From contig CAWKAA010000004.1 of NCBI GenBank assembly GCA_963847515.1, forward strand, positions 371,455-435,454: a DNA stretch of 64,000 bases. The letters are read 5' to 3'. Below the pieces are notes generated by a model that saw nothing but the letters and a program-made list of their open reading frames with translations, was not told where the DNA came from and did not search any database. Numbering within the stretch: the stretch's first letter is position 1; each line of letters begins with the position of its first letter. This document shows, piece after piece, positions 18,212 through 26,218 of the stretch. The position numbers and the translations under genes are program-made. Source of the DNA: QHXW01 sp963847515. GTDB taxonomy: Bacteria; Acidobacteriota; Terriglobia; Bryobacterales; Bryobacteraceae.

Positions 18212-19420
18212 TCAGGCAAGAACAGGATCGGAGCCGTCGAGCATTTTCACCTTGTTGTGGGTGAAATATTCTTTGGTGAGGGCGCGCATCATCTTGCCGC
18301 GCTGGTCATAGAGGCGCCGAAGTTTTCGGGGCTTGTGACGGGCGAGCGCGTAATGGGTGAGGAGCGGCATGGCGATGGTGGTGTCGGTGTAGCAAACCAC
18401 GGCGTCGGGCAGACGTTCGGGATCCACTTTTCCCCAGCTTACGGCTTCGCTGGGGGTGGCGCCGCTGAGTCCGCCGGTGTCGGGGCGGGCGTCGGTCACC
18501 TGAAGGAAAAAGTCCTGGCCGAATTCTTTGATGCGCAGCACTTCCTGAATCTGCGGCTCGGTCTGGAGCATGAAGTTTTTGGGGCTGCCACCGCCCCACA
18601 GGACCACGCCGCTCCTCCCGCCGGAGCGTTTGGCTGCCAGCACGAAGGCGGTGGTTTCGTTGACATCGATCGAGGGATTGAGGCGCAGCTTGTTGCCGCG
18701 CAGTTCGACGCCCGCGACGTTCATCCCGATGGTGGAGTCGCCGGGTGAAGAAGTGTAGCAGGGCACGCCGGCGCGATAGGCAGCGGCCAGCACGGAGACG
18801 TCTTTGAGGCCGGCCTTGCGCTCCCATTCGGCGGCGTACTTGCCGAGCAGGTGATGCAGCTCGGCGGTCCCCATTTCTTTTTGAAATTCGGGCTGAACGA
18901 GCATGTTGCGCAGGATCTCGTCGGTGGCCATCAGACAGTCGCTGTAACCGAGGAGGACGTCGTAAACGCGAACGATGTCGTTGTCGCGCAGTTCGGTGTC
19001 GTCCATCTTGAAGTTGCCCGAATGCACCGGGTAGTTCAAGGCGAAGTGCATGTCGTGGTAGAGAATGGCGCCGGTTGAAACAATCCAGTCGACGAAGCCG
19101 GCCTTGATGAGTGGAACGATGGAAGAGGCGCCGAGACCGGCGGGAGTGAGAGCGCCGGAGAAACTCATGCCGATGGTGACATCGGAATCGAGCATTTTTC
19201 CGGCAAAAAGCTGGCAACTCTCGCGGAGGCGCGCGCCGTTGTAGGCAAGGAACGCGTTATCGACGACGTCCGGAAGCTTCTCCTTGCCGGTGAGATTTTT
19301 GGGCAAGATTCGTTTGCCAGAGAGGTACTTGTGCCGGTTGGGGCATTTTTTTTGTTTCATCCATTCCGGCATTTCGGACATATCTTCGCGATAGCGGCGG
19401 CCACAGGGAGTTTTAGGCAT
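18212..19420 (-). CDS. deoxyhypusine synthase-like polyamine enzyme
   Basis: 402 residues, with G-M-S-F-S-G-A-L-T-P-A-G-L-G, S-T-G-A, the S-P-G-D-S-T-I-G-M-N loop, and L-W-G-G-G-S-P-K-N-F, whose Lys aligns with the catalytic Lys of deoxyhypusine synthases. Bacteria lack the eIF5A substrate; relatives in bacteria are reported or suspected to transfer the aminobutyl group of spermidine to putrescine and make homospermidine or related polyamines. The tight link to ODC and agmatine deiminase supports a polyamine role. Assignment to homospermidine or spermidine synthesis is inference. Confidence 0.8.
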   Translation of the reverse strand: MPKTPCGRRYREDMSEMPEWMKQKKCPNRHKYLSGKRILPKNLTGKEKLPDVVDNAFLAYNGARLRESCQLFAGKMLDSDVTIGMSFSGALTPAGLGASSIVPLIKAGFVDWIVSTGAILYHDMHFALNYPVHSGNFKMDDTELRDNDIVRVYDVLLGYSDCLMATDEILRNMLVQPEFQKEMGTAELHHLLGKYAAEWERKAGLKDVSVLAAAYRAGVPCYTSSPGDSTIGMNVAGVELRGNKLRLNPSIDVNETTAFVLAAKRSGGRSGVVLWGGGSPKNFMLQTEPQIQEVLRIKEFGQDFFLQVTDARPDTGGLSGATPSEAVSWGKVDPERLPDAVVCYTDTTIAMPLLTHYALARHKPRKLRRLYDQRGKMMRALTKEYFTHNKVKMLDGSDPVLA

Positions 19421-19495
19421 AGCGTTTGAACTTCTACTTTAAACCACACGAATCGAAATAGACAGATTCGGCAATGACAATTATGCTCGACGTAT

Positions 19496-20587
19496 ATGGC
19501 GCATTCACGCACTGAGGCGGCTGAGACCCCGGCTTCGCGCGGGTTCTCGATGCCGGCCGAATGGGAAACGCACGAAGCCACCTGGTTGGCATGGCCGCAC
19601 CATTCGGCGGACTGGCCCGACAAGCTGGATACGATTCGGTGGGTTTACGGGGAGATTGTGCGAAAGATTGCGCCGGGCGAAACGGTTCGTATGCTGGTTA
19701 GCGGCAAAGCGGAGGAAGCGCAAGCGCGGCGCTATCTGAGCCGTGCGGGTGCGGATGTGCAAAGGGTCGAGTTTATCGTGCATCCGACGAACCGCGCGTG
19801 GACGCGCGACAGCGGTCCGGTGTTCGTGCGGCGCTGTTTGGACAATCGACTCGAAACGGCAATCGTGCATTTCCATTTCAACGCCTGGGCGAAATATCCG
19901 GACTGGCAGAAGGACCGGCGGGTGCCGGAGACTGCGGCGAAGCGGCTGAGAAAGCGGCTGTTCGATGCGCAAACGCCGCAAGGCCGGAAGTTCGTGCTGG
20001 AGGGGGGAGGCATCGAAGTGAACGGGCGCGGCACCTTGGTGACGACCGAGGAGTGCTATCTGGAGAGGAAGACGCAGGTGCGCAATCCAGGTCTTAGCCG
20101 TAACAATTTTGAAACATCGCTGCGGGAAAATCTGGGGGTGACGAACGTCTTCTGGCTGGGCCGGGGCGTGGCGGGTGATGATACGCATGGGCATGTCGAT
20201 GACTTATGCCGGTTCGTCAACGCGAAGACGGTGGTGCTCATCAGAGAAGACAACCCGAAGGATATTAACTATCGAGCGCTCGCGGAGAACTGGGAGCGCA
20301 TTCAGGATTTCCGGCTGGAGGACGGCTCGAGACCCGAGGTGGTGGCGCTGCCGATGCCGGGTCCTCTGATGTTCGACGGCGAGCGGCTGCCGGCGAGCTA
20401 CGCCAACTTTTACATTTCGAATGCGGCGGTAATCGTGCCGACGTTTAATGATCTGAACGATCGTGTGGCGCTGGGGATTCTGGGTGAAGTGTTCAAAGAC
20501 CGGACGGTAGTGGGGATTCATGCGGTGGATCTGGTGCTGGGGTTCGGCACGCTGCACTGTTTGAGCCAGCAGCAGCCGGCGGAGTAG
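19496..20587 (+). CDS. aguA: agmatine deiminase
   Basis: 363 residues of the porphyromonas-type peptidyl-arginine deiminase family. It hydrolyses agmatine to N-carbamoylputrescine and ammonia. Motifs are M-P-A-E-W-E-T-H-E-A-T-W-L-A-W-P-H, T-R-D-S-G-P, E-G-G-G-I-E-V-N-G-x-G, D-D-T-H-G-H-V-D-D, and a C-terminal L-H-C-L-S-Q-Q-Q-P holding the nucleophilic Cys. It is divergent from the polyamine genes, with a 75-base shared control region. No carbamoylputrescine amidase is seen nearby. Confidence 0.9.
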   Translation: MAHSRTEAAETPASRGFSMPAEWETHEATWLAWPHHSADWPDKLDTIRWVYGEIVRKIAPGETVRMLVSGKAEEAQARRYLSRAGADVQRVEFIVHPTNRAWTRDSGPVFVRRCLDNRLETAIVHFHFNAWAKYPDWQKDRRVPETAAKRLRKRLFDAQTPQGRKFVLEGGGIEVNGRGTLVTTEECYLERKTQVRNPGLSRNNFETSLRENLGVTNVFWLGRGVAGDDTHGHVDDLCRFVNAKTVVLIREDNPKDINYRALAENWERIQDFRLEDGSRPEVVALPMPGPLMFDGERLPASYANFYISNAAVIVPTFNDLNDRVALGILGEVFKDRTVVGIHAVDLVLGFGTLHCLSQQQPAE

Positions 20588-20610
20588 AGGAGGCGTAAGA
20601 TCAGGAAGTG

Positions 20611-21288
20611 ATGGCCGTTTTGATCCTGATGCTGCTGGCGCAAGCCGGGGGGTTAAACTGGGCTGTCAAGCACGGTGACCTCGGTGCGGCACGCGCGTTC
20701 CTGGCGGCGGGTGCAGACCCGAATTACCGGGATAGCTTCCTCTCCACTCCGCTGCACCATGCCGTTCTCAATGACCGCGCGGATATGGTCGCGATTCTTT
20801 TGGATCACCATGCGGATGCCAGCCTCACCAGTTTCGGATACACTCCGCTGTACTATGCGGTCTATTACAATCGGGCCGATCTCACCGTGATTTTTCTGGA
20901 CCATAAGGCCGATGTGAATGGACTTATTCTGCCAGGCGGGCCGACGCCGCTGGACCTTGCTGTCAGGCGAGGGTACGCACCATTGGCCAAGCTTCTGATC
21001 GATCGTGGCGCTGACGTGCGCGCGGCCGATTCCGACGGAATAACGCCGCTGCATATCGCGGCCATCATGGGCAAAGCCGACCTCGTCCGGTTACTTCTCG
21101 AAAAGGGTGCGGATCCGAATGCGCGCAATGCCGGCGGAGGGTTTGGGCGTTGTTACACGATCAGACGGGAATATCGCGATCGAAGAAAAATCAGTGAATC
21201 GCTTTCCTGTGGTCACCTAGTCACTTCAATTCTGCCATCATCCCGGGCAGGCTCCACTGCATTTGGAGGCTATTGGGAGCCCATTTGA
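20611..21288 (+). CDS. ankyrin-repeat protein, C-terminus uncertain
   Basis: A signal-like hydrophobic start (M-A-V-L-I-L-M-L-L-A-Q-A-G-G) is followed by about five ankyrin repeats, with T-P-L-H-H-A, T-P-L-Y-Y-A, T-P-L-D-L-A and T-P-L-H-I-A at 33-residue spacing up to about residue 172. After N-A-R-N-A-G-G the reading loses ankyrin character and runs 68 bases into the convergent metallo-beta-lactamase gene. A frameshift or a truncation near 21145 is likely. The protein would mediate protein binding, probably outside the cytoplasm; partners are unknown. Confidence 0.65.
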   Translation: MAVLILMLLAQAGGLNWAVKHGDLGAARAFLAAGADPNYRDSFLSTPLHHAVLNDRADMVAILLDHHADASLTSFGYTPLYYAVYYNRADLTVIFLDHKADVNGLILPGGPTPLDLAVRRGYAPLAKLLIDRGADVRAADSDGITPLHIAAIMGKADLVRLLLEKGADPNARNAGGGFGRCYTIRREYRDRRKISESLSCGHLVTSILPSSRAGSTAFGGYWEPI

Positions 21289-22081
21289 ACTCGGCGATCA
21301 TAAACTTGCCTACGTCGTCCTGACTTTTTCCTTCGCGGATGAGGGCGGCGGCGCGGTTACGCAGCTTCTCGACATTGTTGCGATAGGCGAGCAAACCGGA
21401 CTTGGTGGTGACCGGGCCGTGACCAGGGATGACGGTGTCGAAATCAAGCTGCATGGCTTCATCGAGCGTCTTGGTCCACTCGACAACGCTGCCGCCGCCA
21501 GTGTAGTCGATGAGGGGCGTGGCGCCGGCCATCATGTCGCCGGTATGGATGGTTCGCAGCGCCGGGAAGTAGATGATGGCATCGCCGTTGGTGTGTCCGC
21601 GGCCGAAATAGCGCGCGCGCACTTCCTTGCCGCCGAGAAACACGGAACACTCCTGAGTGAATACGACACGGGCCGGGGCCATGCTTGGCGGAGCATTCGG
21701 CTGCTTGTGTTCGACGATGTTGGCGCGCGCGTTGGCGGTGGAGATGATCTCAGCGGTGGGGAGAAATTTGGCATTGCCGCCGCTGTGGTCGGAATGGTGA
21801 TGCGTGCTGAGCACGTACTTCACGGGCTGATCGGTCACGCTTTTCACCTTGGCGACGATGCCCTCGTGGTCCTGTTCAAACTTGTCGTCGACCAGGATGA
21901 CGCCCTCGCTAGTGACGTACACGGCGACGTTGCCGCCGTCGCCTTCGATTTCGTAGAGATCGTCTTTGACCTTGTTGAGGGTCAATTGGGGAGGCTTGCT
22001 CTCGTTTTGGGTGTAAGCGATCCAGCAACCAAACAGGAGCAGGACGCCGGCGGAAGCGCGTGCGAGAAGGGTTCGGCTCAT
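21221..22081 (-). CDS. secreted metallo-beta-lactamase-fold hydrolase
   Basis: 286 residues from ATG 22081, chosen because a signal peptide (M-S-R-T-L-L-A-R-A-S-A-G-V-L-L-L-F-G) follows directly; the longer ORF upstream has no such sense. The zinc ligands are visible: H-H-H-S-D-H-S-G-G-N, H-T-N-G-D, H-T-G-D-M and the late P-G-H-G-P. The family covers SoxH-like, quinoprotein-relay and other periplasmic hydrolases, so the substrate is open. Its 3' end overlaps the ankyrin reading frame. Confidence 0.85.
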   Translation of the reverse strand: MSRTLLARASAGVLLLFGCWIAYTQNESKPPQLTLNKVKDDLYEIEGDGGNVAVYVTSEGVILVDDKFEQDHEGIVAKVKSVTDQPVKYVLSTHHHSDHSGGNAKFLPTAEIISTANARANIVEHKQPNAPPSMAPARVVFTQECSVFLGGKEVRARYFGRGHTNGDAIIYFPALRTIHTGDMMAGATPLIDYTGGGSVVEWTKTLDEAMQLDFDTVIPGHGPVTTKSGLLAYRNNVEKLRNRAAALIREGKSQDDVGKFMIAEFKWAPNSLQMQWSLPGMMAELK

Positions 22082-22153
22082 GCCCGGACAATATATCAGA
22101 TGTGTGGGGAATGGCGGGTTGAGCGATAGCGGCGGTACGGTCATACTGAAGGT

Positions 22154-22390
22154 GTGAAGACGATAGTCTCCATACCGGACGATGTGTTCGCAAGAGCGGA
22201 ACGGCTGGCACGGCGCACGAAGAAGTCGCGGAGCCAGTTGTTCAGCGATGCGCTCCGGGAATACGTAGCAAGGCACGCCGCAGAAGAAGTGACCGATGCC
22301 ATGGACCGGGCTTGCGACGAACTGGGAGGTTCGACTGACAAGTTCGTTTCGTCGGCTGTCCGCCGCATTTTAGAGCGAAGCGAGTGGTGA
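22154..22390 (+). CDS. ribbon-helix-helix antitoxin, MazE-like (orphan)
   Basis: 78 residues from GTG 22154. The N-terminus K-T-I-V-S-I-P-D-D-V-F is a ribbon-helix-helix DNA-binding strand and A-R-R-T-K-K-S-R-S-Q-L-F the following helices. The acidic C-terminal tail would bind a toxin. It overlaps a MazF remnant by seven bases, as in mazEF operons, but the toxin is truncated, so the antitoxin is an orphan. Confidence 0.8.
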   Translation: MKTIVSIPDDVFARAERLARRTKKSRSQLFSDALREYVARHAAEEVTDAMDRACDELGGSTDKFVSSAVRRILERSEW

Positions 22391-22480
22391 TATCGGAAGG
22401 CGGGGTTATCGTGGGCCGATAGACCCGATCCGATGGGATCTGGTCTTGGATATAGTCGGATGCTGGAAGGAATGCAATAG
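22384..22480 (+). pseudogene. mazF toxin N-terminal remnant
   Basis: Starting GTG-GTG at 22384, the reading V-V-I-S-E-G-G-V-I, one extra base at 22411, then W-A-D-R-P-D-P-M-G-S-G-L-G-Y-S-R matches the first 25 or so residues of MazF endoribonucleases (normally W-A-D-L-P-x-P-x-G-S-x-P-G-Y-x-R). The frame then ends after six unrelated codons at TAG 22478. At least three quarters of the toxin is missing. The next gene starts two bases later. Confidence 0.7.
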
Positions 22481-22481
22481 G

Positions 22482-22793
22482 ATGCCTAAGAAAGCGCTGG
22501 CGAAAAAGACAGTCTTTGCGGTGGACCTGACCGAGGGCATGAAGGTAGTCCTGGCGCACCAGCGCGGCAAGGTTGAGCTGGAGCAGGTCTGGCCGAAGCC
22601 GATCGACGTGAAGCCGATTGGCAAGCGGCTCAAAATGTCGCAGGCTGAATTCTCGCGAACTTATGGCATCAGCAAGCGGGCGTTGCAGGAGTGGGAACAG
22701 GGAGGACGTCAGCCAGACTCGGCCGCTCGGGCGTATCTAACTGTCATTGCGAAAGAGCCGGCCGCGGTGCGTCGTGCGCTCGGCAGCGAATGA
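22482..22793 (+). CDS. XRE/HigA-type helix-turn-helix protein (orphan antitoxin-like)
   Basis: 103 residues. An N-terminal linker is followed by an XRE helix-turn-helix (R-L-K-M-S-Q-A-E-F-S-R-T-Y-G-I-S-K-R-A-L-Q-E-W-E-Q-G-x-R-x-P-D) and A-R-A-Y-L-T-V-I-A. This is the form of HigA/NadS-type antitoxins. The ribosome-binding site is GGAAGGA. A RelE/HigB-type toxin would normally lie upstream; here only the mazF stub is present. It probably self-regulates, if expressed. Confidence 0.75.
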   Translation: MPKKALAKKTVFAVDLTEGMKVVLAHQRGKVELEQVWPKPIDVKPIGKRLKMSQAEFSRTYGISKRALQEWEQGGRQPDSAARAYLTVIAKEPAAVRRALGSE

Positions 22794-22799
22794 ACCCTG

Positions 22800-22905
22800 C
22801 TGCCGGTAGCGACGGATAAGTGTGTAGCCCCAGACGAGAAGCACGGCCGCGGTGGCGTTGAGTACGGCGTTGACGGCGGGTAAAGGTGGACCGAAATCAC
22901 GAATT
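22800..22905 (-). pseudogene. DUF420 (CtaM-like) gene, N-terminal fragment
   Basis: Overlapping the 3' end of SCO1 on the same strand, one frame reads D-F-G-P-P-L-P-A-V-N-A-V-L-N-A-T-A-A-V-L-L-V-W-G-Y-T-L-I-R-R. This is the first helix of DUF420 membrane proteins, assembly factors usually encoded next to SCO1/CtaB. Only about 35 of roughly 150 residues remain before the frame enters the convergent HTH gene. No start codon is seen. I read it as a gene truncated where the toxin-antitoxin debris joins. Confidence 0.6.
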
Positions 22906-23448
22906 GTCTCGCGCGAGGCGGCGGATGTCGACGATCAGGCGAGCGGTGGGGTCGTCGTCAGATGTGCCGTAGTAGCCGCGGATACTGCCGTGACGATCGA
23001 TGAGCACGAAGCGCGTGCTGTGCTGGAGAGCGCCGTCTACGTTACCCAGCATGAAGGCGCGGCGGTCCAGGGCATCTATAGTCTTGCGATCGCCGGTGAG
23101 GAAGAACCAGCGGCCGGGCTGGGCCTGATAACGCTGGGCGTATTCGGCGAGAACGGCCGGCGTGTCGCGCTCGGGGTCGACGGAGAACGACACCAGGCGC
23201 ACGTCGCGGATTTCGGTGACGGCGCTTTGCACGCGGCGCATTTGGGAACTCATGCGCGGGCAAGGGCCCGGGCAATGCGTGTAAATGAAATCGGCGACCC
23301 AGATTTTGCCGTCAAGAGATTTGCCATCGAACGGTTTGCCCGATTGCGAAGTTAATATGAAATCCGGAACGTGCCCGAACACGGGCAGAGGCGCAAGGCG
23401 GACGCATCCGGTGAGTAAGAAGCAAACGAGGATAAAGGATGCTTTCAA
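22897..23448 (-). CDS. SCO1/SenC-family copper chaperone lipoprotein
   Basis: 183 residues from TTG 23448, seven bases after ctaB. A lipoprotein signal ends in L-L-T-G-C. The thioredoxin-like domain has D-F-I-Y-T-H-C-P-G-P-C-P, giving the Cu-binding C-x3-C pair, and the later H (R-A-F-M-L-G... Q-H-S-T) that completes the site. It delivers copper to the CuA centre of cytochrome oxidase. The location after heme A and heme O synthase genes fits. Confidence 0.9.
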   Translation of the reverse strand: MKASFILVCFLLTGCVRLAPLPVFGHVPDFILTSQSGKPFDGKSLDGKIWVADFIYTHCPGPCPRMSSQMRRVQSAVTEIRDVRLVSFSVDPERDTPAVLAEYAQRYQAQPGRWFFLTGDRKTIDALDRRAFMLGNVDGALQHSTRFVLIDRHGSIRGYYGTSDDDPTARLIVDIRRLARDNS

Positions 23449-23455
23449 TGCAGAA

Positions 23456-24319
23456 TCAGAGACCCGGCCTGTCGAGGAGCATGAGGCCATAGAGCAAGGG
23501 GAGATAGATTACCGATACCAGCAGAACGCCGCGCGCACGTAGGATGCTAAGGTCGGAGGCCGCGCGGACACCGGAATACAAAAACCAACCTCCAAGCAGC
23601 AGGGCACCCAGCAGATACAATTTGCCGGACATTCCGAGCAAGCCCGGCGCGAGGCTGACGGGAATCAGCAGCGAAGCGCAAAGAACAATTTGGCGGGCAG
23701 TTGAGTGACCGTCGGGCTCGACGACGGGGAGCATGCGGATGCCGGCGCGCGCATAATCCTCGCGATACATCCAGGCGATCGCGTAAAAATGGGGGAACTG
23801 CCAGAGAAAGAGAATTGCAAAAAGCACCCAGGCTTCAGCCGTGAGCGTGCCTGAGGCGGCGGCAAAACCGATCATGGGCGGCATGGCGCCAGGGAACGCG
23901 CCGACCGTGGTGGAAAGCCACGAACGCTGCTTGAGCGGCGTGTAGAAGAACAGGTAGCTCACCAGAGTCGCGATGCCAAGCACGCCGGAGAGCAGGTTAA
24001 CGAACCATGCGAGCTCCACGAATCCGGCGATGGCCAGGCCCATACCGAATGCAAGTGCACGATTGGCACTCAGGCGGCCGGAGGGAATGGGGCGGTGCGA
24101 GGTGCGGTGCATTTTGGCGTCCGCCTCGCGCTCATACCACTGATTGAGCGCCGCGGTTCCGGAAGCGACGAGTCCAGTTCCAACCACCGTGTGGAGGAGG
24201 GCCCACCAATGGATCTGCCCGAGGCTTACGCCGCGCAGACCGAAGAAATATCCGACGCCGGTGCTCATCAAAATGAGCCAGGTGATCCGCGGTTTCGTCA
24301 GGCTGATGTAATCTCTCAT
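23456..24319 (-). CDS. ctaB: protoheme IX farnesyltransferase (heme O synthase)
   Basis: 287 residues from ATG 24319, which overlaps the ctaA stop by four bases (ATGA). It is a UbiA-family membrane prenyltransferase with about eight helices. Motifs: L-T-K-P-R-I-T, N-Q-W-Y-E-R-E-A-D-A-K-M-x-R-T (first Asp-rich site) and Y-R-E-D-Y-A-R-A-G-I-R-M-L-P (second site). It adds a farnesyl group to protoheme to give heme O for the terminal oxidase. The longer upstream reading is an artefact of the overlap with ctaA. Confidence 0.95.
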   Translation of the reverse strand: MRDYISLTKPRITWLILMSTGVGYFFGLRGVSLGQIHWWALLHTVVGTGLVASGTAALNQWYEREADAKMHRTSHRPIPSGRLSANRALAFGMGLAIAGFVELAWFVNLLSGVLGIATLVSYLFFYTPLKQRSWLSTTVGAFPGAMPPMIGFAAASGTLTAEAWVLFAILFLWQFPHFYAIAWMYREDYARAGIRMLPVVEPDGHSTARQIVLCASLLIPVSLAPGLLGMSGKLYLLGALLLGGWFLYSGVRAASDLSILRARGVLLVSVIYLPLLYGLMLLDRPGL

Positions 24320-25221
24320 GCGGAACCTACGGCGACTCTGTGGGGCTGGAGTTGGGCGAGCGGACGCTGCACGTGGCGAAATATCTGGATCGCCAAGACG
24401 ATGCTCGCAGCCAAAGTGAGCGCGCCGGTTGCCACGTGTGCCACAGTGAAGCCTACCATAACGGGCATGGGCTGAGGAGCGTCGGCGGTGGCGAGACGGC
24501 TCATGTAGGCGGCGATGCCGAGGAAGACTTGAAAAAAAGTAATGGAGAGCAGAGCGAGCGCGGAGCAGCGCAGCGCGTGGTGACCGGCGTGGCGCATCAA
24601 GACGCGGACGGTCAGCCAGAGCACCATGCCGGTTGCGACCAGCGCACCAATGACATGCGGCAGAATGCCGAGCGCGTGATGACGGGCGGAGGCGCCTAGG
24701 GCCAGTTGCAGGAAGACGCACGCGGCGACGGCGAGAGTGAGCCAGTGAAGAGGCGGGGCGCCAGGGTCATCGACCAACTGCGGTCCGCGAGCCCAGCTTC
24801 TAGATGTGAACAGGGCCATGGCGACAGTCGTAGAAAAGAAAAGTTGCGCGAGGCAGGCATGCCCGATGCTTACGGGCTTCGGCAACATGAAAATTACGGT
24901 CATGCCACCTAACACGCCTTGAGCGACGACGGCAGCGAGCGCAATCCAGCCGAGATTGCGAAGCCAACGGCGGCGTTCGGCGCGCATGAGCCAGGAGGCC
25001 ATGCCGATAGTGAGCAGGCCAACCGTGGTCGCCACCATTCGATGCCCGTGCTCGTAGAAGATATTGCCCTCCATGGGCGGCATCAGTTTTCCGTAAGAGA
25101 GCGGCCAGTCGGGCACGGAAAGGCCCGCGTCATTGCTGGTGACGAGGCCTCCGGCGACGACTAGAAACAAGGTGCAAAAGGACCACAGTAGCGTGTAACG
25201 GTGCAGCCAGGGGCTAGTCAT
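24316..25221 (-). CDS. ctaA: heme A synthase, COX15/CtaA family
   Basis: 301 residues with about eight membrane helices. It oxidises the C8 methyl group of heme O to make heme A. Conserved E-H-G-H-R-M (haem ligand His), G-G-L-V-T-S-N-D-A-G-L-S-V-P-D-W-P in the first loop, and later H-A-C-L-A-Q and H-V-I-G-A pairs are visible. It is in one operon with ctaB and SCO1 behind the bc-complex genes, indicating an aa3-type or ba3-type oxidase elsewhere. Confidence 0.93.
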   Translation of the reverse strand: MTSPWLHRYTLLWSFCTLFLVVAGGLVTSNDAGLSVPDWPLSYGKLMPPMEGNIFYEHGHRMVATTVGLLTIGMASWLMRAERRRWLRNLGWIALAAVVAQGVLGGMTVIFMLPKPVSIGHACLAQLFFSTTVAMALFTSRSWARGPQLVDDPGAPPLHWLTLAVAACVFLQLALGASARHHALGILPHVIGALVATGMVLWLTVRVLMRHAGHHALRCSALALLSITFFQVFLGIAAYMSRLATADAPQPMPVMVGFTVAHVATGALTLAASIVLAIQIFRHVQRPLAQLQPHRVAVGSA

Positions 25222-25402
25222 GGGCGGTAGCGGAAAAACGGGGACAGGCAGCGCTGTCCACGCGCCGTTGGGACCGGATTGCTTACCTTGTGTGTTGCTG
25301 GCGGCTTGGGACAGTGAAGCGTGGCCCCATTTTTCGGCATTGCTAATTGGCTAGCCATGACAGAAATCGGGCGTGGAGGAAAAACGCCCGTTTTTCGGCA
25401 TT

Positions 25403-26180
25403 TTATTCGGCCTTGAACTCAAAATCTTGCGACTTGCTTTCCTTAGCGGCGACGGTGATCTCGACGTCCTTCGGTTTGAATTTCTCATGCCAGGCTTCGA
25501 TGGTGTATTTTCCCGGAGGCAGGCCCTTGATGGTGAACGTGCCATCGTCGCCGGTGACAGCGAAGAATGGATGGTTGACGACGCCGATGTAGGAGCGCAT
25601 CCATGGGTGGACGTTGCACTTCACCGGGATCATGACTTCCTCGCGCGCGAATTTCCTGAGTTTCGGGTCGCCGTTGGGCGGTTGCGATTCATTCCACTCC
25701 TGGTTGATCTTGGGCAGCGGGTGAATGTTGTGGTTGGTGGGATCACCGTTGATGATCTTGATGTCCTGACTGGACATCACGCCGATGACATGGGGACCGT
25801 ACATGCAGCCTTTCTGAGCCAGCTCGACCGGAGTGCTGGGCACGGGCCACTGGCGGTCTGGCACGCCCGCTTTTATCCACACGAAGACGTTCTTCAGCGT
25901 GCCATTGACGTTGACGACAACTTCTTCGGACTTCTGCGGTGCGCCAGCATGCGCGCGGGCGCAGGCGGGGTTGGCGGACATGTCGATGGTTCTCATCGCC
26001 GGCTTGTCGCCTGTAAAACTGACCTTGCCGGTCACTGTCGCGGCATTGGCTTCATCGACGGGAGCGGAGGCGGCCGGTGCAGAGGCTTCTTCTTTGGGCG
26101 TTTCCGGAGCCTTGCTGCCACCGCAGCCGGCCACGAACAGCGCGCAAGCGGATTGCGAAACTCAACAGAACTTTCTTCAT
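25403..26180 (-). CDS. cupredoxin-like/carboxypeptidase-regulatory-domain lipoprotein
   Basis: About 255 residues after removing one extra base near 26152, which joins the signal peptide (M-K-K-V-L-L-S-F-A) to the lipobox V-A-G-C. The body has V-T-G-K-V-S-F, a H-N-I-H-P segment, C-N-V-H-P-W-M-R and a closing G-x-Y-T-I-E-A-W-H-E carboxypeptidase-regulatory-like fold. The H...C-x-x-H...M pattern could bind copper. It is the last gene of the bc-cytochrome cluster, so it is probably a periplasmic copper or electron carrier. Similar proteins are annotated as methylamine utilisation or plastocyanin-like. Confidence 0.75.
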
Positions 26181-26218
26181 TGCAGCTATTATTTCTCCTT
26201 TTCAGGTAAAACCTTCAT

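Noticed and set aside
24340..25164. Several plus-strand readings within the ctaA region
   Set aside because: Opposite-strand shadows of the membrane-protein gene; no hydrophobic or domain features.
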